Assembly (NCBI GenBank): GCA_037576195.1
Contig: CM075103.1
Location: 1,674,001 to 1,738,000, forward strand
DNA length: 64,000 nucleotides
Direction of reading: 5' to 3'
Source of the DNA: Phytoseiulus persimilis
Taxonomy: Eukaryota; Arthropoda; Arachnida; Mesostigmata; Phytoseiidae
Positions 10,787 through 19,618 of this stretch are shown piece after piece (position 1 is the stretch's first letter; each line of letters begins with the position of its first letter). The notes under the pieces are model-generated. The model was not told the DNA's origin. It made no database searches and saw only the letters and a program-made list of their open reading frames with translations. A program made the position numbers and the translations under genes.

Positions 10787-11373
10787 TCATGGCTCTTCCA
10801 TCTCACCCTCAATGTCATCTTCTTCGTATTCGCAGCCCCTTTTGTGAGTCATAGGGTCCACCCTTTGTGAGTTCCTGCTCGAAAAAAAAACTGATGTCGA
10901 AGAACTCCGACGTACTCACACCGAGATCCGGGTGTGAGAATCGGAACTCCTCGGCTGGGGACATTGAAAACTTCAACTGCCTGGTTTTCTTCCTCATCCC
11001 TCCGCTCGGAACATCGAGAGAGCCGACTGGAAGTATTTGGTTTGATGTCACCTACATTTATCGAGAAAGGAAGCTGAAGGGTTTTGAATCCACATGATAA
11101 TAGTGCGCAAAGTTCTCGGCAATCACCGAGTCTCAGGGATACCCTCCATGCAAAAGCATGATCGACGACAGAGGTTTCGACCGGAGTAGAGATCCGTTAT
11201 TCGAATGAGGTCCACGTCGAAATTCCTCGATAGCGGCGAAACATTGGACTGCGGTCCTCTTGTTCTCATTGCGATGCCCGCTTGGTGTCTCGGTTCCGTC
11301 ATTGTGCCCGTCGGTAGGCTCCGGTTCCAAATCCCGCAACTCATTGAAATCGGTCAATCGCGGCTCTTGGGCT
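10787..11373 (-). CDS. Unidentified acidic protein, 3' three exons (5' partial)
   Basis: Three exons join in frame on the minus strand: about 11143-11373, 10922-11026 and 10787-10874. The splice sites are GGAGG|GTATCC, ACTTCCAG|TCGG, CTCG|GTGTGAGT and CGAGCAG|GAAC. The predicted protein has an acidic stretch (LTDFNELRDLEPEPTDG), then FAAIEEFRRGPHS, KPLSSIMLLHGG, NQAVEVFNVPSRG and VPILTPGSR, and ends HKRGCEYEEDDIEGEMEEP. I do not recognise the family. The acidic tail and the lack of a signal peptide or membrane span suggest a nuclear or cytosolic protein. The model is supported by phase agreement at both joins and by a poly(A) signal just after the stop. The upstream exon with the start codon was not found. 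The GTGTGA donor is suboptimal; using the GTGAGT two bases further on would give a different tail (ending RIRRR). Confidence 0.4.
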
Positions 11374-13344
11374 GCTCATTGATCGTTCTTTTATCGTTTG
11401 AGTACTTGCAGGGAGGAGCCGACGGGTGTCCCTGAGCAGGTAGGGAGGAATGGGATTCCAACTCGGCACCGCCGGTTCGAAAGGTTCGACATGCGGAAGG
11501 ACTTGCGAGCCGGCCACGGCACGATTGGATATTGATTTCATGTCTGGAGAGATTGTAGCGCAGGAGTGGGCAAAGGGTCTCCTCACCTTGGTGAACAAGT
11601 CTGTTGAGTGCTCACTCTTCGTTAGTCACATTGAGATGTTGTGATATTTCTTGAGCTCAGGTTCCTCATTCACCCCAAGGAAACAATTCCTGAGCTTGAA
11701 ACCCCATATTTGCCGGATTTCGCTCTTTGGAGACATGTCATAAGGCCCACGAATACTTTGAGCTCGCTGAGATGCGTTTTCGGTAGCGACCCGTGAGCTT
11801 GCACGGCCGCGATGGTGCTCTGCACCAAGTTGCCCCCCCCCCCCCCCTGTTGTAGCGAAAGCGACGCTTCATGACCGGGGAGCGCGTCAGCTGGGCCACG
11901 GGGTCAACTGGGCCCCGGCGTCAACTTCCGAGCGGGCCGGCAGGCAGCGGACTTGAAGCGGATTGGGAGATTGGGTGGTTATAGGTTAGGGCTCGGGCGA
12001 GCGAGCGGAGCGATGCGAGTAGATCGACAGCCAGCTCACTCGAAGTCGTGCGAGGGAATCCGGTGAGATCAGGTTAAGGCCCCTGTTGACCCCGTGCCTT
12101 GGTTGACGCCATGGCCCAGTTGACGGGCACCCCATGACCGCTAAAAGGAGCCGCTCGTCCTCTTTGGAGGAAGGGACGCCAAATCTCGCAGCAGTGGGTG
12201 AGGTGTGTATGACATGCCCTGGGAAGAATGTTCCCGCAACGAATTCTCAAATCCGGCCGGCTCGTCGGGAAATTAAGGTGGCGGATCGGAGGTGGTTCGA
12301 CCCATTTCTTAGCGAATGCATTCACAGGGTCCCTGTGAAACTAAGGATGAGAGGCCGTTCAACCCCGAAAACATATGGTGAGCGGTGATGCATCGAACTC
12401 CAGGGCCACTTCTAACTGCGCTGTGTTTCAGGAAAGTGTCTTGCGAATGTTTGAATCATGACTTTGATCATACGCTGCTGACAAGATCAAGTCTGTTCGG
12501 CCTTTGTGGTACGCGACCAGATTCGTATCGTTAGCTCAAAGTTCTTCTTCCTTCAACGCGAAATTCCAGGTTCGATTACCTGAATGTAAACATGTATCCA
12601 TCTTTTTCTCTGAGTTTCAGAGGAGACGGTTCCATCCCAGTTTGGAATCGTCGTTGCCGCATCGAATTCCACAGTCCACGAGAACCGCGATGGGTTGTTC
12701 GACGGGATAGTATTACATGGACGAACTCCCGAAGTACACTCAAAGTCCAATCGTTCGCTCTTGAATGATTTGTAGACGTTGCGGACAACCGCCGAAAGGA
12801 TCCAACATGGAATGCAATACTCGTTCCTTTCGGTGACTTTCCGAGTTCTGAGAGCATTTCTCAGCGTACCTCGTCATCCTTCTGTTCCTCAATGCTTGTG
12901 GGCCTAATCGAGCGATTGACTGTCTAGCTCACTCGGAAGTTTTTCTCGGAAGCCCCGGAGCAGTAATTGCTTGTCATCGGATTCGCAGTTCTGCTATCGG
13001 AAGCTGACTCTCTGCCTTGGTCTGACGTGTGGCCATGGCGGCTACTAGGCGGTGGCGACGTTGTCGGCGGATGCTGCCGTTGTTCGGCTAGAGCGCCCTC
13101 TGCGAGCGACGTCGCCGCGCGCTTCGGAGAGATAAAACTAGCTAGCGCGACTGCTGTGAGCATCACAACAGTGAACGCCTGTTGGTTCTGTGGTGGTATA
13201 CCTACTGCGCTCAGGTGGCTATTCCACTGTCTGTCTAGATAGCGCGTTGCTTCGGACCTTGTTGTGAACGATACCAGCAGCGTCTCGAGCAGCACCTGAG
13301 ACGATAAGCGCACGTTATCACTGACGATCTTGAACTTCTGAAAA
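11374..13344. other. eIF4E3 upstream region
   Basis: No gene is supported. The right part should hold the eIF4E3 promoter and 5' UTR. A long minus frame at 12924-13637 lies antisense to eIF4E3 exon 1. It contains a hydrophobic run (AFTVVMLTAVALASF) but matches no family I know. Confidence 0.4.
11833..11847. repeat. Poly(C) tract, 15 bp
   Basis: An uninterrupted run of 15 C, one of four long G/C homopolymers in the window. Confidence 0.9.
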
Positions 13345-16300
13345 ATGGCATACATTGACGAAAAAACAAAACTCGGAATCAAGGATGAAGAGCCGATACC
13401 CCTCAATACTCCTTGGACTTTCTGGATAGATCGGTGAGTGTTTCGACTACGATCACGGGCTCTACGCGCGTAGAAAATCTCAGAAGCGTCAGCACGATCA
13501 TTGCCTGGGCTCTGGTTTGTGTACGGACGAGCTAGCGCCGAGGGTATGGCAGGGAGTTCTGCGGATGGGAGTACCTTTCGTTCTGAAACCTCCGTCTCGG
13601 TGAAGTGGTGGTCGGAATGATTGGGCCGTGAGCCCATTGGGGATTCGCTTCCTGTGTGTATCGAACCAGATGACTTCCTCGGCTTCCCGAGAGTGAAATC
13701 GTGATTCTGATGGTGTGGACAAGCGGGAGTTCTCGATATTGTCTGACCCAGACCTTTCGGAGAGACCGGACTCGAGCCGGCTCGATATTTCTATTCGTTT
13801 CGTGAGGTCTGGGTGAACCTGGCCGGCTGTGAGTTCGTACACGCTCCGTTAGCTGTGTCGATGACTCACGTCAGCCTTCGAGAAAGGAGTATCAGCCAGC
13901 TGCGTAGCTTTGCAGCCTATTTATGAATCTTTCTGCGTATTTAGAACCGTTTTGAACTGCAGCTGTGCGTTGGCACGAGTTGTATTCTGTGGAAATGATT
14001 CTGTCGTCTTTTCTATACCGCGTTGCTTCTGAGAAGACGGAGTTGGCCAGAATCTTCCGGAATCGTCCTCAACAGGTAGTCGAAGTCTGGTCGCGCTGCT
14101 GGTCGTCTAGCGTAAACATCGATTCCGGAATGCGCTTGTTTCAGGGGAGCGAGGCAGACACTTCTCAGGTGGTTCTCTCGAATAGGAGATCCTCCAGGCA
14201 CAGTATCAGAAAAAGAAACCGGTTGACTTGAGCAAAGATTATTTTTGTTTTATTGACAAAGTTGGAATCATTTCTAGGCCGCCAAAGATCAACATAAGTC
14301 TGAAATGCTTCAACTAATTCATTACAGTAGTTTCGTCACTTTTTACATTTTTCGAAGATCCGTCTCGACATCGTTCATGTGATGTTTTGTACAGTCAAGT
14401 TCCTTCTGCTTCAGTCGGTTTCTTACTCACCTTCTTCTCGATCATAACCCTAAATCTAGTATTTTACCTACGGAGACTATTTTTTTTTTACAAATTTCCC
14501 CAAAAAGTGACGATCCCCACCCTGGGGAAATAAGTTGAGAAGGAGAGGAGGGATTCGTTGACACAAACAGGTTGGGGAAGTGAGCACGCGCAAAAAATTC
14601 CATGCGCTTCGGAGTGGATGTGATGGTTTCTTCCTCTGAATATCAATCCTCAGACCATTGCTTCTCATGTCAGTTCCCGTCAGAGTCGTCGAGCCACCCA
14701 AACAATTGCACAACAGCTTTCCATCGATTTCCACCTTTCGTCACGTAGCACTCATCGAGTAATTGCTGCCACGGACAGTATCCCCTCGAATAGCTATACC
14801 ACTGTACACTTGCAAATATATACAACCGCTAGCTAAATCCGTTGCAAGGTTTGGTTTAGAGAAACATACCTCGAACGAACATTATATATACTCCACAATA
14901 CTGAGTCTGACTGCTGCGGAAGTCACGGATGTTCCTCGATCAGACGTCAAGTCATCAAGTAAAAACACACGTCCTCTGACTCGGGATAACAGGGGAATTC
15001 ATCATTTTGGACTAGAGATAGTCGCTTCTATCGTGTTGCTGGCCGTGCATACCGTGGTGATTCCGTGAAGCTCGGGCCGCTCCGTAAACACTCGCGTAGT
15101 CCAGTTCAGGAGCTCCCATCATGACCTGATAACGGGGGCTCATGTGGCCTCCGAGAGGGCTGGGATTATTCGCTGCATAAGGATAGGCAACGTGCATGTT
15201 GTGCATTTCGTACTGCGGGGCCGCCGGTGACGCGGTAGCACCTGCAGCTGCCATCGCTCTGGGTTCGGTTGCTTGCTGCAGGTAACGAGGTTGTGCCGGC
15301 TCTCGTCGTCGTTCTCGCATCCCTGATGGCAGATAGGAAATATCACATTTCGCTGGAAGATATGCTGCCGGAGGAACATAGGCCGGGGGGGATGAAACGT
15401 TGGGTTCCATCACGCAGCACTGAGGAGAGACACCGACCCTCATCTGTTGATGTTGCAGTTGGAGAGGCGCGGGTATTACAGTTGTCCGGACTGCTTGGTT
15501 CCACTGCCGGGTTTGCGGGAGCAGAATCGCTGAGGACGACGTAGAGGACGAGTTGCTGTTGCGACGGTCCATTGCGTTCGCGGTCGTCGGCGCCACGACG
15601 CGGGTCTGCATTGAGATGACTTTCACATTTTTGGGGATCTTGATCACTTTAATTGCGGAATCTCCGGGCAGTGAGAACGGCTGCTTCTTCTCGGACGCCG
15701 GCTCTCTACTCTTCGCCCATTCTTGCATCTGGCGGTAGCGTTTTCTGTCGGTGTAGCTGATCAAGCACGACACCGGTATCCATAAAACAGTAACGAGTAG
15801 CAAAACGAGGCTAACTATGTTGTCGTGGAGAAACTTCAGCACCGTGTTGATGTCGATGTCTTCGATGATATCCCAGAATCGTTCTACGATATCTTGGACC
15901 GTTTTCTTGCAAGAACCCTCTTCGCAGAAGCCGTGGATGCACGGGGTGCCGTCGTGCAGAATCTCGATTGGCTCCACCGGATGGCACGTCGAGTTCTGGT
16001 GTTGCCGGCAGCAGCGTTTGCACGCGTCCAGCTCATTATCACACATGCAGGAGATTTGTCCCAGCGTTTCACAATATGGAAGACATTCGCCTGCGCGGCA
16101 TTTGCCTCGATCGAGGCAAGCAGAATCATCTTCCTGTGGCTTAGACGGCGGGCATTCGGCGCTCTCTCCCGAACAGAACGCTTCTTTTTTACATGCGTTC
16201 GGCATCGCTTCCCTGCATAGGTTGCCCACTTCCATGTACTGGCAGTCCCGGCAACAGGGCGAATTGCGATCGCTGCACTTAGCTCCAGCTTTGAGCTTAC

Positions 16301-19300
16301 ACTGGGCGGTGCAGCAAGGATCGCTCCTGTCGGACGAAGCACCCAGTCCCGCGTCGCATTCTTCTCCTTCTTCGACGAGCAAATTTCCACAGAAGCTCTC
16401 CTCCGGCTTGGAGAAACATTTGCCGGCTTTGGCTAGCAGAACCGCCCTGATCGAACGGACGCTGCACGGGGAGAATCGTTTGTTGTTGGCGTCGTATCCG
16501 GACACGGAGTAGGTATACATGAGATAGGAGCCGCCTTTCTGGGAGTCAGGACTACATTCGGGGAGGTCAGGATCATGCTCACTTCCCCAATTATGTCCGA
16601 ACTCGTGAGCGGTGACGAGGTCGGCTTCCCGTGTGATCACTCGATGGCCGTAGTGATTGCGCGACGTACTCAAACCGGAATTCAGATAAAGCGTGTGACC
16701 GTTTTTCACGTAGCCCGGGCTGCAAATTCCACCCACGGAGTTCTTCCTGGGCGAGCCGACGTAGGCAAGCCCGAGGATTCCTCCCTCGAATTTCTGGTCG
16801 GTGAACAAATGGGCGAGGCAAAACCACCGGTGGTTTTCGGATCGCGAGAAAACCTCGAGCAGCTCGCGAACATTCCAATTTTTCCCCGGCATGTTGTAGT
16901 GCTCCTGGCCGTTCACCACGGGCGTTGGTTCTGTGTGCACTAGAACCTCCTGTATGACGAAACCCATGCCGCGGAAGCCTTGTTGACGTTCATTGTCCTT
17001 CCATTCGGTATCGAGAAATATTTTGTTCACTCGATCAATAAGCGAAATAATGAAATTGATGGTGCCCTTCTGACTTTTGCCGCCCATGTTCTCGTAGAAT
17101 TTATGGTCTGCCACCAGCAACAGCGAGCAGCGAGTTTGCGTGGGCTCGTACTGACGCAAAGGTTCACCAACGACCGGATCTCCTTCAGGACCTTCTTGGA
17201 TGAGATCTCGTTTCCCAAACATCCGGGCCATGTTTGTTGTTGCGTTCTCGTGGATAGCCCCACAGAAACGCGATGGGTCTCCGCGGTCCCAGCTGTACAC
17301 TACGTCCGAGGCACGGTAGACGATCATGTTGGTGATGTTGGTGAGATCGTCTCGTGCCGCTTCTCGATAATCCGGATGCTTGAGAGCTTCTGCATGACGC
17401 CACGAAGGCTCAACTATGTACACATCGGTCGGCAGTCGGATCGACGCGGTCAGAACCCCGTCGTCAATGTGCGCGCTCACATTAGAATCCACCTCTCCCA
17501 GGAGTTTCCCCTCGAAGAACTGCGAATTATCCACCCATACGGGTTTCCGAGCCCCGGTTCGGTCCACCGTGTAGGCCTTGAACTGAGCTGAGAGCAACCC
17601 TTTTGTTGGAGACAGTATCAGCTGGAAACTGCGCCCGAGCGCGCGGAAGCTGACTTCCTTGCTTGCGCCACTTCTCTGGATTTCTCTCTTCGATAGATGT
17701 CTTGTTCGAATATCAGAGAGACCGATGGTCTCGAAATACCGAATTTGACCATCGGTGACATCATCCGTACTCAGGCACGAAACGGTGTATGCCTGCACTA
17801 GCAACGTTAACAGCCATGCTATCAGGGTATGGTAGAAGCACGTCCTGCGGAGATACATAGCTGTTCACTCCATCAATAAGAACAACTGTCCATGATAGTT
17901 GTTCACGGAGAAACCGTCAGCTGAGCGCATCAGAGTGCCTCCTCCCAACCGAGCAGCCACTGGAAGATCGTCGACGGCGACGCTGCTGCTGCTGTTGCTG
18001 CTGCTGTTGTGGAATACTTCCTTCATTCTCTGGCCATGTTAGCTGCAGGACGAAGTACCAAGGCCAACGGAAACGCGCACCATCAAAATTCCGATACACT
18101 GGTTCCGCGAACGTTCATACAGTTAAATTCTCCACTCGCTCACTCGGACCTCCGTTCTTGTTCCTAGTCTGCTGCAGGCCCTACGACACCAGAGTCAAAT
18201 TGTTTCGATGATGACCTGATCTCTGCCAGTGTTCTTCATTCGAGGGATGCGTGTGGCGCGCGCGCATGCGCCCTCCTCTGCACGCTGAGCTCTGTACCTC
18301 ACTTGCAAGATGAACAAGACAAAGAGCTGGGTACTGCATCGGATTGCTTGCTGGAGATGGTTAGAATACCATATCAAGGAACTGGATGCTGTCCCAGGTT
18401 GATCATCATTTTCTCTCGGGAGAAACGGTCTCGAGACACGATCTTCGGCTCGACCGATTAGATGCCCCCCGTATCAGAGAGTCAAGAGTCAAAGTTCCGG
18501 GCTCCGATTCTTTCAGGACTGTAATGGACTGCTGAGTTACCAATACTGATTCGTGGAACCCTCTGTTGCAGGACTGATAGTCGAGGATTGTCTGCGGCAG
18601 ATTATGAACGCAACTTGAGGAAAATCTACACTGTGGACACTGTCCAGAAGTTTTGGCAGGTTTTCAACAACATCCCCGCGGTCGAAGAGATGGATTGCAA
18701 TTACAGTTATCACCTTATGCGCGAAGACTATCGCCCCATTAGAGAAGATCCTGTTCACAAGGCAGGAGGCGCCTGGAGACTGAAATGTCTCTGCAAGGAC
18801 ACGGTGAGTGACGAACGGTGAGCGATGATATCAGTGATCGAAAGTGCTTCCCTGATTTCTGGATAGAACTGCCAGAAAGATCCATAGAGAAGCGCCGCGC
18901 CCGATTCGTTCGGTCAGATGAGACGTTTGAGTCCTTTTTTCTTTCAAGGGCCTGCTTTGGAAGGAGTTATTGGTCGCGGCAATCGGTGAACAGCTCACAG
19001 ATCCTGGTAATCCTCACGAACTGCTGGGAGTTTCGGCAGCGCTCAGAGAACATGAAGATATGATCCAATTGTGGCATCGAGACGCTAGCGCTCAGTCGAA
19101 ATCACAAATATTGCAAAATTATCGCAAGATCCTCCCACCGCGATCGAACAGCGCCTATTTCATCGCAGAGTTCTACAAACGTGAGTTCCTCCTCTCGGAC
19201 AAGATCGTGTCTCCATCGCGGTATTCGGAAACTTCCATTTCGTGGCGAGACTGAAATCCTTCTATCAATTGCAGCTCATGAAGCCATCGGGTCCTCCAAC

Positions 19301-19336
19301 CATTCCTCGCAACACGGTAGACGAGTGCGATCCTGA
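13345..19336 (+). CDS. EIF4E3: Class III eIF4E, eIF4E3 (four exons, ADAM17 nested in intron 1)
   Basis: Exons are 13345-13433, 18572-18803, 18949-19180 and 19275-19336. All joins keep phase and give 204 residues (human eIF4E3 has 224). Exon 1 starts MAYIDEKTKLG and carries TPWTFWIDR, the family's N-terminal Trp motif. Exon 2 has ERNLRKIYTVDTVQKFWQ and VFNNIPAVEE. Exon 3 has LLWKELLVAAIGEQLTD. Exon 4 starts with the PHEA tail that follows FYK. eIF4E3 proteins bind the mRNA cap atypically and tend to antagonise eIF4E in the cytoplasm and nucleus. Two positions that hold the stacking tryptophans in eIF4E differ here: the first aligns with Tyr (AADYERNL) and the second with Arg (YRPIREDP). Intron 1 is 5138 bp and contains the whole ADAM17 coding region on the other strand. 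The exon 3 acceptor is TTTCAAG rather than CAG. Confidence 0.93.
13434..15011. other. eIF4E3 intron 1, left part, with ADAM17 3' flank
   Basis: This is intronic to eIF4E3. It includes the 3' UTR of the antisense ADAM17 gene; a minus-strand AATAAA at 14249-14254 may end it. A Ser/Arg-rich minus frame at 13498-13842 has no recognised motif and is not called. Confidence 0.55.
14249..14254 (-). terminator. Possible poly(A) signal, ADAM17
   Basis: TTTATT on the + strand is the clearest minus-strand AATAAA beyond the ADAM17 stop, about 760 bp away. Confidence 0.35.
15012..17858 (-). CDS. ADAM17: ADAM17/TACE-type membrane metalloprotease, single exon
   Basis: One uninterrupted frame encodes 948 residues. 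A signal peptide (TLIAWLLTLLVQAYTVSC) is followed by a prodomain with the cysteine-switch-like SRFCGAIHE and a basic furin-type site (RMFGKR). The catalytic domain has the zinc motif HEFGHNWGSEHD at about residue 416 and the downstream GGSYLMYTYSVSG. The disintegrin region reads CGNLLVEEGEECDAG and KCSDRNSPCC. The membrane-proximal domain and the CANDIS helix (VQDIVERFWDIIEDIDINT) are specific to ADAM17 among ADAMs. A membrane span (LVLLLVTVLWIPVSCLIS) lies near residue 690. The cytoplasmic tail of about 240 residues is longer than in human TACE (824 aa in total) and rich in Gln, Pro, Ala and Tyr. The enzyme sheds TNF, EGFR ligands and Notch ectodomains at the surface. It lies antisense inside eIF4E3 intron 1. 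The lack of introns contrasts with nearly all its neighbours. Confidence 0.96.
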   Translation of the reverse strand: MYLRRTCFYHTLIAWLLTLLVQAYTVSCLSTDDVTDGQIRYFETIGLSDIRTRHLSKREIQRSGASKEVSFRALGRSFQLILSPTKGLLSAQFKAYTVDRTGARKPVWVDNSQFFEGKLLGEVDSNVSAHIDDGVLTASIRLPTDVYIVEPSWRHAEALKHPDYREAARDDLTNITNMIVYRASDVVYSWDRGDPSRFCGAIHENATTNMARMFGKRDLIQEGPEGDPVVGEPLRQYEPTQTRCSLLLVADHKFYENMGGKSQKGTINFIISLIDRVNKIFLDTEWKDNERQQGFRGMGFVIQEVLVHTEPTPVVNGQEHYNMPGKNWNVRELLEVFSRSENHRWFCLAHLFTDQKFEGGILGLAYVGSPRKNSVGGICSPGYVKNGHTLYLNSGLSTSRNHYGHRVITREADLVTAHEFGHNWGSEHDPDLPECSPDSQKGGSYLMYTYSVSGYDANNKRFSPCSVRSIRAVLLAKAGKCFSKPEESFCGNLLVEEGEECDAGLGASSDRSDPCCTAQCKLKAGAKCSDRNSPCCRDCQYMEVGNLCREAMPNACKKEAFCSGESAECPPSKPQEDDSACLDRGKCRAGECLPYCETLGQISCMCDNELDACKRCCRQHQNSTCHPVEPIEILHDGTPCIHGFCEEGSCKKTVQDIVERFWDIIEDIDINTVLKFLHDNIVSLVLLLVTVLWIPVSCLISYTDRKRYRQMQEWAKSREPASEKKQPFSLPGDSAIKVIKIPKNVKVISMQTRVVAPTTANAMDRRNSNSSSTSSSAILLPQTRQWNQAVRTTVIPAPLQLQHQQMRVGVSPQCCVMEPNVSSPPAYVPPAAYLPAKCDISYLPSGMRERRREPAQPRYLQQATEPRAMAAAGATASPAAPQYEMHNMHVAYPYAANNPSPLGGHMSPRYQVMMGAPELDYASVYGAARASRNHHGMHGQQHDRSDYL
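17859..18571. other. eIF4E3 intron 1, right part, with ADAM17 promoter side
   Basis: This lies between the ADAM17 start and eIF4E3 exon 2 and should contain the ADAM17 promoter and 5' UTR. It holds a CTG repeat and an alternating purine-pyrimidine stretch (GCGCGCGCATGCGC near 18257). No coding exon is seen. Confidence 0.5.
17983..18009. repeat. (CTG)n/(CAG)n trinucleotide repeat
   Basis: Nine near-perfect CTG units with two TTG interruptions lie about 125 bp upstream of the ADAM17 start and within the eIF4E3 intron. The minus-strand reading gives a poly-Gln frame with no gene support. Confidence 0.85.
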
Positions 19337-19387
19337 GCGCTCGCCGCTCCAAGAAATCACAGTCGTCGAATATGATTGTACATAGTT

Positions 19388-19393
19388 TTTATT
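19388..19393 (-). terminator. Poly(A) signal AATAAA, BRD8
   Basis: TTTATT on the + strand lies 226 bp beyond the BRD8 stop on the minus strand and only 52 bp past the eIF4E3 stop. Confidence 0.55.
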
Positions 19394-19458
19394 ATCTGCC
19401 CCTGCACGCGCTTCTAATCCCTGGACATTTGCTCCGTTCATGATACACATGTGAGCGC

Positions 19459-19464
19459 AATAAA
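19459..19464 (+). terminator. Poly(A) signal AATAAA, eIF4E3
   Basis: AATAAA lies 123 bp after the eIF4E3 stop. It is to the right of the BRD8 signal, so the two mature 3' UTRs should overlap. Confidence 0.6.
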
Positions 19465-19618
19465 CCACGAGCCGGGCGAAGCTCTCTTCTCCTCGAGCTG
19501 TCGTTCCCTTGATCACAATGATATTCCGAACGGAGTTCAGAATGACTCGGAGGTGGGGCAGCAGTTTATCGCATATTCATTTACATCGGTTGGCTCCGCT
19601 TCTGACATCGCATACCTA

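Noticed and set aside
12924-13637. 237-codon minus frame with a hydrophobic segment and an apparent splice acceptor
   Set aside because: The apparent acceptor is the reverse complement of eIF4E3 exon 1 coding sequence, and no family match or poly(A) signal supports a minus-strand gene.
13498-13842. Ser/Arg-rich minus frame in eIF4E3 intron 1
   Set aside because: Its only good donor gives a phase that runs into a stop in the next candidate exon, and no homology is recognised.
17917-18099. Poly-Gln open frame on the minus strand
   Set aside because: It is a translation of the CTG/CAG repeat within the eIF4E3 intron and ADAM17 flank, with no other support.
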